This document shows, one piece after another, positions 22,076 to 33,845 of a stretch of DNA of 64,000 nucleotides. The translations under genes were made by a program, and so were the position numbers. The DNA is taken from assembly GCA_933228675.1 (NCBI GenBank), contig OW121744.1, positions 101,224,622-101,288,621 of the forward strand, in the 5' to 3' direction. The stretch comes from Stomorhina lunata (taxonomy: Eukaryota > Arthropoda > Insecta > Diptera > Rhiniidae). Each line of letters starts with the position of its first letter. Position 1 is the stretch's first letter. The notes below the pieces were generated by a model. It saw only the letters and a list, made by a program, of their open reading frames with translations. It did not search any database and had not been told where the DNA came from.

Positions 22076-22855
22076 TATATATATTTTTTTAAGTTATTTG
22101 CATAATATTTGTCTTGGAAATATTAATTTCCAGCCCAGCTGCCCGAGTATCAACGGTGATAGTGTTAGTGTTTTCATGACGGTGATCTGAGTTTTAGCTT
22201 AGAAGACATACGTCATCAGCGTTTTACAAGTCGAGTTGTTTAAAGGGTGTCCATTGGATACCATGTCAACCATTCAGAGCCGTTCGCTTTATATTGTCGA
22301 TGACGAGGATAAAAAGTATAGGTGACAAGATACATTCTTGTCTTACTCCAGTAGTAATTTCGAACGGATTTGACAATTTCCGTTTGTGTATTACCCGGCA
22401 TTTAAAATCCACGTACATTGTTCGAATTAAGTTCAGAATTTTAGTTTTCATGTTACGATTTTCTAATATTCTCCATAAATAGCTCCTATTGACACTGTCG
22501 AAGGTCTTCGTAAAGCCGATAAACGCCAGGTAAATGGGGGGTGCGGAATTCATAACATAGCAGTACTATTCTTAATGTGTTGATTAGGTCAATATAGTAT
22601 CGATTCCCTCTGAATCCAAACTAATTTTCGCAGAGTGTAGAGGAAACTACATCGGATGTTTAATTCAAAATTTTTCGACTTAGTATTTTGCTCGGAATTG
22701 GAAGAAGTGTTATATCCCTGTAGTTATTGCAGTCTTTGGAGACACACTTTTTTGGTGTTTTAGTATGCCTTGATTTCAGGAGGTTGGCAGAGCTTCTTCT
22801 ATCCATATTTTACGCATAAATGGGTGTATTGTTGGTGGAATGTCTGAAATACCAT
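22076..22855 (-). pseudogene. Non-LTR retrotransposon reverse transcriptase remnant
   Basis: Read on the minus strand from 22855 downward, reverse-transcriptase blocks appear in the right order: a segment with KIWIEEALPTS, then CNNYRDITLLPIPSKI, then FGFRGNRYYIDLINTLR, then AFIGFTKTFDSVNRSYLWRI, then TTGVRQECILSPILF, and finally the catalytic-box remnant NADDVCLLS near 22222. Several frameshifts and in-frame stops separate the blocks. The A-box aspartate and the paired DD of the catalytic box survive. The style of these blocks resembles RTE-like LINEs, but the clade is inferred. No endonuclease domain or intact end was found. Confidence 0.8.
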
Positions 22856-22959
22856 TAAATATATTATCATGGTTGGTTTCATTATGCACAAGTACAATTT
22901 AGAATGCTCGAAAACGGCTTTCACGATTTTGATAAAATTTTGACTTTTTTGATGTATAG

Positions 22960-23470
22960 GTCGAAGAAGTAGGGACTTTTCGAACCTTTGCCTCTAAGAG
23001 GGTAAAAACGAGTAAAAAGGGGGAAAAAATAAAAAACGTTATATCTTCTAAAGTAAGTGGTATAGAAACAAAATTAAAATTACTTTTTAAACAGCTGTGA
23101 AAATAAGCGGACAGGTGTTTGGTACTTTTTTGAAACTATGTCCGATGGGGGGTAAAAAAGTGTAAAAATAGTTTTTTTTGTACTTTTTTAAACCACTCAT
23201 ATTTTTTTAAAAAAATAATATAGAAAGGAACTTTGTACTGCAGTCAATAGACGTGGAAGAAATATTGAACACGTTTTTAGTACTTTTTTGATTTTGGGGC
23301 CAAAATGGGTAAAAAAGGGATAAACTGGTAACTTAAAATCTCAAAAAGTAATATGAATAGGAACATTATGTTAACAGCGTTTTAATAAAATGTGCCGAAT
23401 TCATTTGGTACTCAAGAAGTACCAAATATGCATATGGAACTTTTTGAAATTAGGGGATAGAAAGGGGGAA
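22960..23470. repeat. Degenerate repeat with GGTACTTTTTTG motifs
   Basis: Three to four diverged copies of a segment with GGTACTTTTTTGA, followed by a G-run and GGTAAAAAAG. Spacing is about 120-170 bp. Family unknown. The copies contain no reading frame. Confidence 0.45.
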
Positions 23471-23529
23471 AAAATTATTAATGTTATAACTTTGAAACAA
23501 ATGAATGTTTGTCTGTATGTATGTTCTTT

Positions 23530-24262
23530 ATAGAATAGTAAACTGTGAATTTGATCATGTTATGCTCTTTAGCGAAGATAGGATAAGCCGGCGAAGGTTT
23601 TTAACTTGGTAAGACTAATATCCGACAGGTGGAGCTACCGAAAATTACTAAAAATTAATTAAGTCGTAAACTGTACATATGATCTTTAACAAACTTGTGG
23701 CGCATGAGCTGGCGAAGGCTTTTTAGTTGATGTGAATAATTTCCGACAGGTGGCGCTACAAAAAATTACTCAAAGTCAATTTAATCTTAAGCTGTACATT
23801 TAATCATGCTATAATCTTTAGCAAAGTTGTTGCGGATAAGCCGACGAAGGTTTATTAATTGGACCAAAGTCCGACAGGTGGCACAACTGAAAATTACTCA
23901 AAGTGAATTAAATTGTAAACTGTGCATTTGATCATGTTATAATCATAAGCAAAGTTGTTACGCATAAACAGACTAAGGTTTCTTGGTATGAAGAAATTCA
24001 GGTGGCGCCACTGAAAACTGCTCAAAATGAATTAAATCGTAAACTGTGCATTTGATCAGACTATAATCTTTAGCAAAGTTGTTGCGCATGAGTCATTCAA
24101 AATGGGTTAAACTGTATACTATGCAAACTATTTGTTGATCGGACAAAATATATAAAATAACTCAAAATTAACTGAATATTTGTACAATGCCTTTCATGTA
24201 AATTTATTTTAGTACTTTATAAAATAAAATATAAAAAACCAGGTACTAGAAATTTGTATTTT
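23530..24262. repeat. About 125-bp tandem repeat, copy 1
   Basis: Five diverged units, each containing GTAAACTGTGCATTTGATCA, a TTTAGCAAAGTTGTTGCGCA-like segment and ACAGGTGGCGC. Landmarks lie near 23535, 23663, 23783, 23911 and 24038. The block ends in CCAGGTACTAG. A shorter copy of the same family, with the same terminal motif, lies at 46811-47218, so this is a dispersed repeat of internally tandem structure. Confidence 0.65.
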
Positions 24263-24279
24263 TAAAAATTGATGTTGAC

Positions 24280-24350
24280 TATGGCTCGAACCCAGGCATA
24301 ATTTGAAAAGTTATGCTTAGTAATAGAAGTGCTAACCAACCAAGCACGTT
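24280..24350 (-). repeat. tRNA-like (SINE-type) promoter remnant
   Basis: On the minus strand, an A-box-like TGGTTGGTTAGCA is followed by a B-box-like GGGTTCGAGCC at tRNA-like spacing. There is no convincing acceptor stem, so a decayed tRNA-derived SINE is more likely than a functional tRNA. Confidence 0.45.
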
Positions 24351-24852
24351 CTGAAAAATAAGAACACCTCTTTCGGGATTTCGATTGCTGTGATTCAAGC
24401 TCTTTTTTTCGAGAAGCTGATGAAGACTCTCTACATGATCTGAAATTTTGAATAAAACTCATTTGTTTATTTTTATTTATTATGTAATACGTTTTATTTG
24501 TTAATTTATTGAGCACCTTAAAAGTAATAAAAAAATATTTAATAAATAAAACAATTATGCATAAATAATAAAAGATAAAAAAATTCGCTTAATATGTTTT
24601 GGCACAAATTTGTTTAAATTATTTAATGAGATTTAATTTTTTTTTTGAAATTTCAATATAATTTTTCAAACGCAAGAAGCAAAATTTATATTTGCACCTT
24701 TAGTAAAAAATCGTAGTAAAAGGAATTTTTCTTCTTTTAAATTCTTTAAGATTTAAAATAGCTTTTAATTAATTGGTTACTCTCAAGCACTGACTCTCTT
24801 GAAATTATACATTTCTCTTCTCAAAAGCTTTCTTTCTCTTTTTGATTTTCTC
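24351..24852. other. Downstream flank of the minus-strand gene
   Basis: AT-rich sequence. TTTATT motifs near 24468-24482 would read as AATAAA on the minus strand and could serve the gene's 3' end, but their distance of about 450 bp from the stop makes this tentative. Confidence 0.3.
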
Positions 24853-24925
24853 TTATTACTCTTTGTCATTTGCTAAATCAGCTTTTAAAGGCACTCCCTT
24901 ATTTGTAATTTCTTCGCTCGAAATC
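24853..24925 (-). repeat. Out-of-frame duplicate of the gene's last codons
   Basis: Just past the stop codon, the minus strand encodes NKGVPLKADLANDKE followed by two stop codons, in the frame shifted by one base. The true C-terminus is DKGVPLKAAADLANGKEE. The segment is a diverged tandem duplication of about 60 bp. Confidence 0.75.
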
Positions 24926-27900
24926 TTATTCCTCTTTGCCATTTGCCAAATCAGCCGCTGCCTTCAAAGGCACACCCTTATCATCAATTTCTACCGACGG
25001 CACTAATGGCGGCTTAAAGCCATATTCTACATGTAAATTCCTACCAAAATCTGGACTTCTCTTTAAACTATGACCATTGCGCCATCTCTGAAATTCATCG
25101 AAATTCGTCTTATAGCCTTGGCCTTGCGATCTCTCAGCATTTTTACCCACATTTATGGAGGAAGAAACCGATAAATCACTTGGCAAAGTATTATAGTCGT
25201 ACTGATAGCGAGCGCCCACATCCCAATTCGACTCCGGCTTAGAGCGTAGTGGTGGTGGTTTCAGATCGTATAGCATATCAGATATCTTATAGCTGGGTTT
25301 CTTATAACTATTGGAAAGGGGTGTAGCTTTTGTGTTAACTGATTTTAAGCTTTGACTGTTTTTATAGGCCTTCTGCATTTGTGGCACTAGTTTCTTAAGC
25401 ATTTTCGTATAGTAAGACTTAAGCACATTTTGGGGTATACGTGCAAAACTGGCTCCATTCACAGTTTGAGGCCAAGTAGAGGCATGATCCAGACCTCCAT
25501 ATGGGGGAGGGTATAAAAGTCCCGAGTGTCCATAAGAAGAATGAGAACCATATTGTGGAGGCGGCGGTGGTGGTAAGTGCAAGGCCACCGGGATTTTTAT
25601 GGGTATGGCCACAGGTCGATCTATATACTTTTTGACTACTACCTCAACAGGCTTCTCTACAATCTTTTCCACCTCCACTGGGACATGTTTCTCGACAACC
25701 TTTTCTACTACCTTTTCAACAGGATAAGGTACTGGTTTTTCCACTATTGTCTCTATGGGATAGGGACGATCTATGTAATGCTCTATATGTACCGGAATAC
25801 CCACAGGCTCGGGTACACCATAGGGCACGGGTATGTGTTTTTCAACAATCTCTTGTAAAACCATGGGAACTGCTACTGGATGTGGGTGTCCATGAGCGTG
25901 AGCATGATGATTGTGTACCTGATGATTGTGTTCAACTGAGACATGTTCAGCGGGTCCAGAGGTCTCTCCGCTAAGGTTTTGCTCATCCACAACATTGATA
26001 GGTTCTCCATGATAATGTTCATTTTGTGGAACATATTGCACATGATTTTCCTCTTCCTGATGATGGTGATGAGCATCACCTCCTCCTTGATGATGTTCTT
26101 CTTGAGTCACATATTGCACTTGCCCTTCTCCTCCCTGATGATGGGGTTCAGCTTGTTCTACATATTTTACTTGACCTCCTTGGGCATGTTGATGTTGTCC
26201 ATTTAGCGGTGTATATTGTACATGAGTCTCCTGAACCAGATGGGACTGTTGTATGGTACCCAAATCGCCCAGATCTTGTGGAGGATTGTAGGTATGTTGT
26301 TCATCGCGTAATGAAGCAGCTGATTCATATTGTTCCTCAACTTGTATGGGATTCTCAGAAAGTGATACATAATCGGGCGAGGGTGACGGTGATGTCGGAC
26401 CCTGATGGTGTTGTGGCTCGTACTCTTGCGAATGATATTGCTGGGGTATTCTAAACTTCTGTTGCGGATAGAAAGTCTCATGCTGTTCCACTAGATGTCC
26501 ATCTTTCTCGGTTATCAATTTATTGTGAATGTTAATGGATTTCTGTACCTCCACAAAGGTGTAGCCATTATCACTGGGCTTGGGATTATTTTCCGATTGT
26601 TGGGCCTGATGATCCACCTCATCCGCAACTTCATGTTGCTGGGGATTTTGTATGTATTTAGCAGCTTCGGCTACAAATTCATGAGGAGATTTCAGAAGCT
26701 TTCCTCGTACAACTTCAGCTTTTTGGGAGGAGGAGGAGGAAGAATATTTGGGTACGTATGAGGATCTTTGGGCCGTGGGTGTATTTATAGTTACAAATAC
26801 TATATTGGCTGCAGTGGTATGTTCCTCTTCCTTTTGATCGTTATGGATGTGATACAGATCTTTATCGCTTACTATTTGATATTGCTGATATTGATCCGAG
26901 TGCTGCTGCTGATTGTGTTGGCTTTGAACAGATTCACTAGGAGAGTCCCGATAGTTTTGGTAATGCTGAGCTTCATTTTCTTGGTCTATACCGGTTTTAT
27001 AGCCATGGGCATTGCCAGGATGTTGAATATTCTTGAAATGGTTCTGAAGCTCCTCATAATGAACCTGAAGCTGTTTTTGTGGGCTTTGTTGTTTGGGTGC
27101 TTGAAAATCATATTGACCCACATCCTTTGGACTTATATCCCTTAAATGTTTACTTGAAATAATCTCCGTATGAAGCTGCTGTTGTGCATGAGCCTGTTGA
27201 TCGCTCTCCTTAAGACCCTGATAGAAATACTGTTCGGTGTCCCTGGGACCTGAGTCCCTCAAATGTGTACTCTCTATGGCCTTGGTATGCAGCTGCTGGG
27301 GTTGCTGTTGACGATATTGCAGCTGAGCCGCTGGCGGTACAGATTGTATATGATTTTGATTGGTTTGGGACTGTTCGTAGTGGAAGTTACCCTTATTCAC
27401 CGGCGGGGGACTGGCATTATCTGAGAATACAGGTTTTTGGAAATTTTTCAAAAACTTCCTTGAAGGTGCCTCCTGCAAGGAGTTTTGCATATATTTGCTT
27501 TGCTCCACAAACGACTGATAGGAAGGACCGCTTCTTTCTTCTTCTGGCTTAGGAGGATTTCTAAAATCATTACCAGGTTCGGGGTTATCGTGTATAATAC
27601 GCAAGTTATACTGATGAGAAGGTGTAGCATGAAAGCTAGTGCTTTCCGACTGGGGAGCTGCTATTATCTGAGGCGGCACATCTCGAGACTCGGCTATTTG
27701 ATTGTCATCTTCGGGAGCCTCCACAAAGTCATCATTGCTATTGCCCTCATTCAAGATAATAATCGGTTCCTGGACCTTGGCATTAGTTTGATTTCTAGAG
27801 GAATTATTTTTCGGATCCACCAAAAGACTTGGCAAAACCGAAGCCTCTTTAGCTGCTCGATTAATTCTCAAAAGCTCATCTTTACTTATCGAATTACTGC

Positions 27901-29088
27901 CATCTCTAAATTCCTCACTTGACTTCATAGCACTGGGATCGGTAATAATTTTCTCCACCACTATTTCCGTATGACCTGGTCTCACTTCTCTACGTGTCTC
28001 CCGGGTCACTGAAGTTGATACTGTTACAATCGTAGTATTAGTGGGCTCTTTGTGTACTGGAGTTCTCTGGGTAAAAGTCGAGGGCATGGGTCTAAAGGGC
28101 GCCGGTGTTGATCGTATGATTTTTATGGCTGGTCTAGCCTCAGTCGTAGTAGGAGTTTCTTCAGGTCCATTATAGCTAAAACGAAAGATATCGGAGAAAC
28201 CTTTGGGAAAAAGATTTGATAGAACCTCATTTATGGTTGATTTTCTGGAATTTGATTCTTGTAAAGATCTTTCCTCTGTGGGATCATTATAGTCTAGATC
28301 AAAGGGTATATAGGCATGAGTAGAGCTGGGTGGAGCAGTTATAATTTCTACTCTAGAGGCGGCGGTATCCAAGTCCTAGAAGAAAGAAAATAATTTGAAA
28401 CCTAAAGCATTAACAAAACCCTCCAACCCTAAGACAAACATACCTTTTTCTTAACAACGTTTTTATCCTTAGCCTCATCCTTTAAAACAGGTTCCTGTTT
28501 CTTCGTCTCTTCTTTTGGTTCTTGTTTTTCTGACGTTCTCACAACATCTTGTACCTGTCGATGTTTCTGCTGTTGTTGCTGTTGTTGTTGCTGCTGTCTT
28601 TGTTGTTGTCTTTGCTGTCGTTGTTGCTTCACATACAGCAATTGCTGCTGTTTCCTCAGTCTCTCCCTCTGTTCCTGTTGATGTTTTTGGTTTAATATAA
28701 AACTTGCCAAAGTTGTTGATGTCACATTTAAAGGTGGCTGTAAGGGCAACAATGATGTTGTTGTTTCCTCATCGGAGTTAGAGGCAGCTGCATGATTATT
28801 ATTATTTAAGAATTTCTTGACAAGAAGTGATGATGTTTTTCTTAACTGAAAAACTGTTGCTGAATTTTGTGCTGGAGTTGTGGGTGAACTAGCTGTTGTT
28901 GTTGTTGCTGTTACTGCTGTCACTATTGATGGCGGTAAGGTTGTAGTATTTGTTTTTGTTGTTGTTGTAGGTGTTTTTGCTAGAGTTGGTGATGTCGTAA
29001 CAGCTGTTGCCTTTGTTATAGTTGTTAAGGTGGTTAGTAATATTAAAATACTGACAATAACAGTTGGTATTAGAAATTTTCGTAACAT
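24926..29088 (-). CDS. Predicted secreted low-complexity matrix/cuticle-like protein (two exons)
   Basis: Exon 1 is 29088-28444 and exon 2 is 28375-24926. The 68-bp phase-0 intron has GT/AG ends, and joining gives about 1364 residues. The ATG at 29088 is followed by MLRKFLIPTVIVSILILLTT, a good signal peptide. Next come a Thr/Ser-rich segment, an Arg/Gln-rich stretch with a long glutamine run (about residues 150-185), and lysine-rich residues to 215. Exon 2 is rich in Gln, His, Glu and Pro with low-complexity HHQ and QYVPQ-type repeats. At about residues 1047-1150 lies a Val-Pro-Glu-Lys repeat (VEKPVPYPVEKVVEKVVEK type) ending in a proline run. A more complex, probably conserved C-terminus follows (for example EYGFKPPLVPSVEIDDKG). 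The VEKPVPV repeats recall insect cuticular and Vajk-like matrix proteins, so an extracellular matrix role is inferred. No enzyme domain or chitin-binding R&R motif is seen. I cannot name the orthologue. Confidence 0.8.
28376..28443 (-). other. Intron of the secreted-protein gene
   Basis: Minus-strand donor AAG/GTATGTTTG and acceptor TTTCTTCTAG/GACTTGG. It joins KKK to DLDTAAS in phase 0 and removes an in-frame stop 12 bases into the intron. Confidence 0.85.
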
Positions 29089-29334
29089 TGCCAATCTAAG
29101 CCAGAAAAAAAGATAAAATGGAAATGAGAGACAAAAGCAAGAAAAGTCAAGTTTTAAAGTGAATCATTTCAAGTAAATATTTAATTAAAAATATGTTAAT
29201 TTTAAAGGCCGATAAAATATAAGATATTAGGAAAGCTCATTTTTCTAACTTATGTAAGTTTGTGATTTCTTAAAAAGCTTTAATTCATCTTAACATAAAA
29301 AATTCTATAGAGCAGAATAAAACTAATCTTAAAG
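29089..29334 (-). promoter_or_regulatory. 5' flank and putative promoter of the secreted-protein gene
   Basis: This 246-bp AT-rich stretch separates the start codon from the 180-bp satellite. It must hold the 5' untranslated region and perhaps the core promoter, unless transcription begins inside the repeats. No convincing TATA or initiator pair was identified. Confidence 0.3.
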
Positions 29335-31120
29335 CTATGGTAAAGCAACTTAAAACATTACCGGGCTGACAATGAGAAGTAAACCCCTGGCCTTTAGAAA
29401 TGCCTATATAATGAATGTCACCTAAATATCTTGGGTAATTAATGCTGTAAACACAATCACGACAGCAGGCTACACGAATACCGACTACAAAAGTCGTTGG
29501 CTATGGTAAAGCAACTTAAAACACTACCGCGCTGACAATGAGAAGTAAACCCCTGGCCTGGTATTACAACTCTTAAGAGATGCCTATATAATGAATGTTA
29601 ACTAAATATCTGGGGTAATTAATGCTGTAAACACAATCATGACAGCAGGCTACACGAACACAGACTACAAAAGTCGTTGGCTATGGTAAAGCAACTTAAA
29701 ACACTACCGCGCTGACAATGAGAAGTAAACCCCTGGCCTGGTATTACAACTCTTAAGAGATGCCTATATAATGAATGTTAACTAAATATCTGGGGTAATT
29801 AATTCTGTAAACACAATCATGACAGCAGGCTACACGAACACCGACTACAAAAGTCGTTGGCTATGGTAAAGCAACTTAAAACACTACCGCGCTGATAATG
29901 AGAAGTAAACCCCTGGCCTGGTATTACAACTCTTAAGAGATGCCTATATAATGAATGTTAACTAAATATCTGGGGTAATTAATGCTGTAAACACAATCAT
30001 GACAGCAGGCTACACGAACACAGACTACAAAAGTCGTTGGCTATGGTAAAGCAACTTAAAACACTACCGCGCTGACAATGAGAAGTAAACCCCTGGCCTG
30101 GTATTACAACTCTTAAGAGATGCCTATATAATGAATGTTAACTAAATATCTGGGGTAATTAATTCTGTAAACACAATCATGACAGCAGGCTACACGAACA
30201 CCGACTACAAAAGTCGTTGGCTATGGTAAAGCAACTTAAAACACTACCGCGCTGATAATGAGAAGTAAACCCCTGGCCTGGTATTACAACTCTTAAGAGA
30301 TGCCTATATAATGAATGTTAACTAAATATCTGGGGTAATTAATGCTGTAAACACAATCATGACAGCAGGCTACACGAACACAGACTACAAAAGTCGTTGG
30401 CTATGGTAAAGCAACTTAAAACACTACCGCGCTGACAATGAGAAGTAAACCCCTGGCCTGGTATTACAACTCTTAAGAGATGCCTATATAATGAATGTTA
30501 ACTAAATATCTGGGGTAATTAATTCTGTAAACACAATCATGACAGCGGGCTACACGAACACCGACCACAAAAGTCGTTGGCTATGGTAAAGCAACTTAAA
30601 ACACTACCGCGCTGACAATGAGAAGTAAACCCCTGGCCTGGTATTACAACTCTTAAGAGATGCCTATATAATGAATGTTAACTAAATATCTGGGGTAATT
30701 AATGCTGTAAACACAATCATGACAGCAGGCTACACGAACACCGACTACAAAAGTCGTTGGCTATGGTAAAGCAACTTAAAACACTACCGCGCTGACAATG
30801 AGAAGTAAACCCCCGTCCTGGTATTACAACTCTTAAGAGATGCCTATATAATGAATGTTAACTAAATATCTGGGGTAATTAATGCTGTAAACACAATCAT
30901 GACAGCAGGCTACACGAACACCGACTACAAAAGTCGTTGGCTATGGTAAAGCAGCTTAAAACACTACCGCGCTGACAATGAGAAGTAAACCCCCGTCCTG
31001 GTATTACAACTCTTAAGAGATGCCTATATAATGAATGTTAACTAAATATCTGGGGTAATTAATGCTGTAAACACAATCATGACAGCAGGCTACACGAACA
31101 CCGACTACAAAAGTCGTTGG
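29335..31120. repeat. 180-bp satellite, ten units with 360-bp higher order
   Basis: Nine units of exactly 180 bp start at 29501, 29681 and so on to 30941. They are preceded by a shorter diverged unit of 166 bp at 29335. Units are nearly identical. Alternating variants (AATTCTG/AATGCTG, ACACAGAC/ACACCGAC, GCTGAC/GCTGAT) run in step through about 30580, giving a 360-bp dimeric higher-order unit; the last units are all one type. Each unit carries the 10-bp palindrome CTCTTAAGAG, a TATATAAT segment and a stem-loop CGACTACAAAAGTCG. All frames contain stops. Confidence 0.95.
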
Positions 31121-31480
31121 CAGCTATTGTCGCCTCGTAGTCAGCTACTTAATTATTTTAAAGAATGGCAGCTACATTTGAGATAGCTGCTACATTCCGG
31201 AACAGCTGTTTATGATGACGTTTTTATGAAAATAAAAACTTATATTTTAATAGAAATAACATATTCATTTTAGTAATTAATCTTCGATATCAACGGTTTC
31301 CTCTACCTAATAGTATATCCAATCATAAAATTCAAATAGAAAGATTTTGGTGTGATACCTTATAGTTTGAGAGTTATGGGCTTTTAAATTTGAAGAATTA
31401 TACGGCATAACTTTAGAAGTTTATATCCGATATTATTTTTTGGAGCTCATATACAAAAAACTTATTTTTACAACTGACTT
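31121..31480. other. AT-rich spacer
   Basis: Begins with several CAGCTA/AGCTGC motifs (31121-31210). No gene or known element seen. Confidence 0.4.
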
Positions 31481-32215
31481 TTTATACCCACCATTAAAAA
31501 GAATGGGGGGTATATTGAGATTGTCATTCCGTTTGTAATTTCCCTAATATTGGCTCATGTCCGTCCGTCTGTTGAAATCACGATAACGCCTAAACGAAAG
31601 GAGCTAGCTCACTCACACTTAGTAAAAACATTCTTCATCTCTGAGAAAATGTTGGTATTGAAATTGGGTAAAATCGGTTAATATTTGACCATAGCTCCCG
31701 TATAACCACGCCTACGCTAATCGCTTATTTGCTAATAAATAACAAACTACAATAGCTATGATCATAAAATTTGATATATATAAGTTTCACATAAGCCTCA
31801 GGCAGCATATAAAATTTCATCAAAATTGGTTCACATTTAGTCATAGCTCCCATACAAAAAACTTACGGAAACATCCAAAATTTCACCTAAAATACACTTA
31901 AATGCTAATAAATCTAAAACTATAACAGATATGACCACTAAATTTAGCACGAGAAGGTCTTATGTCAATGCCAACGAGTATGCAAAATTTTGTCACAATC
32001 AGTCACCATTTGACCATAGCTCCCATATAAAAACCTTACGGAAACACAAAAATATAAAAGGAATAGGGGGTTTATGTCCGTCTGTCCGTCAGATAAAAAC
32101 GCGATAGCGCCTTAACGAAAAGGGCTACAGCAACAAAATTTTACAAAAGGAAGATCTATGTGAATGCCAGCCAGTGCGCAAAATTTTGTTACAATTTATA
32201 AATTTTCTCTAACAT
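31481..32215 (+). mobile_element. DINE-1/Helentron-like element (HINE), 5' part
   Basis: Begins with TATACCCACCATTAAAAAG followed by the complementary GGGGGGTATA, the 5' subterminal hairpin of this family. It then has ATTGTCATTCCGTTTG, a GTCCGTCCGTCTG run and the phrase TTTGACCATAGCTCCC. The 3' hairpin is missing, so the copy is truncated. The family resembles fly DINE-1 elements, which are non-autonomous Helentrons; the assignment is inferred from ends. Confidence 0.6.
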
Positions 32216-32289
32216 TATTAAATAAATGTAACAAATTGGGATCAAATGCAAATAATTATTCTTTTTTTGAATAATATTTACATTTTGTT

Positions 32290-32745
32290 ATTTTTTGATA
32301 AAAAAAAAAAAAATTCTATTGAAAAATTTTTGATAAAAAAAATTTAATAACAAAATTTATTATGGAACAATTTTTGATAAAAAATTTTCTGTAGAAATAT
32401 TTTTGATAACAAATTTTTGATAAAAAATTTTTCAATAAAAAAATTTTCAATAGAAAAAATTTCCAATAGAAAAATTTTCAATAGAAAAACTTTTGATAAA
32501 AAAATTTTCTATAGAAAAACTTTTGATAAAAAAATTTTCTATAGAAAAATTTTTGATAAAAAAATTTTCTATAGAAAAATTTTTGATAAAAAAAATTTCT
32601 ATAGAAAAATTTTTGATAAAAAAAATTTCTATAGAAAAATTTTTGATAAAAAAAATTTCTATAGAAAAATTTTTGATAAAAAAAATTTCTATAGAAAAAT
32701 TTTTGATAAAAAAATGTCTATAGAAAAATTTTTGGTAAAACAATT
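32290..32745. repeat. 30-bp minisatellite array S6
   Basis: About 15 units of 30 bp with TTTTGATAAAAAAATTT and TCTATAGAAAAAT. Because the period is divisible by three, both strands stay open, producing spurious frames rich in Lys, Ile and Phe. The core matches S5 with one base fewer per unit. Confidence 0.88.
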
Positions 32746-33000
32746 AAGAAAGTGCTATAGTCGGTCAAGCCCGACCATACAATACCCTTCACCACTATGG
32801 TCAAAGATGTTCTTTTTCCCGTATAAAGACAAATATTTGCTAAAATTTTTCCATGAAAATATTTTTTTTATTTTTTGACTTATATGAGAGCTAGGGTCAA
32901 ATGTGGACCGATTATCTCGAAATTTGGCAAATTGATTACAGTTTTTATAAGAATTATGCAAAAAATATAATTCTCATTATCTTTAGATTAACAAGCGTTT
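32746..33000 (-). mobile_element. HINE 3'-end fragment
   Basis: Starts with the 3' terminal hairpin in inverted orientation (TATAGTCGGTCAAGCCCGAC) and continues with the family's ATGAGAGCTAGGGTCAAATG segment. It is cut where another HINE 5' hairpin begins. Confidence 0.6.
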
Positions 33001-33671
33001 CACCAATAGGTGAAAGGGTATTATAAAAAAAAAAATACCAACAATTAGACGAAAATTTAAAAATTTTGAATTAAAATACACTTTTAAATAACAAGAGAAA
33101 AAAGATACTCCTGGTGTACATGTGATTATATATATGTGAAAATGTATTATATATCAAATTGTAGGAAATGGTTTTTTATAAAAATCGGTCCATTAACAAC
33201 TGAGATATCGCCAAAACACTAAATTTGATGTATCGCAAATTGCCCAAAGTACGCATTAGAGAATGTTTGTTGAAAAAATTAAATGCAGAAATAGGAAAAA
33301 CTATCCTCCTGGAGCACGAGCATACAAATAAATTTTATATCAGATTTTAGGAAATTCCCCCGCCAAGCACGTTATTAAATTTTATCAAAAGCGGTCCGTA
33401 AACAACTGAGATATCGCCAAAACACTACTTGTGATGTACAGCAAATTGCCCAAAGTACGTATCTAAGAAATTTTGTTTATATTTTGTAAGTATTGTTTCA
33501 GCGATATCTGAGGTGTTTATGAACCGATTGTGATGAAATTTGACATCTGTCTTTGTGTGAGGATTTCCTAAAATCTGATATATAAACTCCACAAATCTGA
33601 TTATGAATACCATTCAAATTGTACCGATCGATTCAGAATCGACACTAGAATTGATTTCGCGACGTCCGCCC

Positions 33672-33709
<38 letters not shown>

Positions 33710-33845
33710 TTGTCAAGTTTTTAGAGCTCCTGTTTTGTCGATATCTCAGATGTTTATTTTGATGAAACTATATAATTATCAATATATTCTTACGATTTTG
33801 TACTTTACTTTTGGAACACCATTGGTGAAGGGTTTGCCGAATCTT
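33001..33845 (+). mobile_element. HINE copy, third subfamily, internally repeated
   Basis: Begins with the hairpin CACCAATAGGTGAAAGGGTA. It contains two diverged copies of a segment with GGTCCATTAACAACTGAGATATCG-type sequence and a GTCTG microsatellite at 33670-33715. It ends near ACCATTGGTGAAGGGT. A related copy lies at 54905-56030. Confidence 0.5.

Noticed and set aside
25577..28700. Several frames of 60-145 codons antisense to the secreted-protein gene
   Set aside because: They are mirror frames of a low-complexity coding exon and lack independent evidence.
29335..31120. Tandem gene or rRNA spacer array
   Set aside because: All frames have stops in each 180-bp unit, and nothing resembles rRNA, 5S, histone or snRNA genes.
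32417..32878. Open frames of up to 153 codons on both strands in the 32.3-kb array
   Set aside because: The 30-bp period is divisible by three, so any stop-free unit stays open. The products are Lys/Ile/Phe repeats with no complexity.
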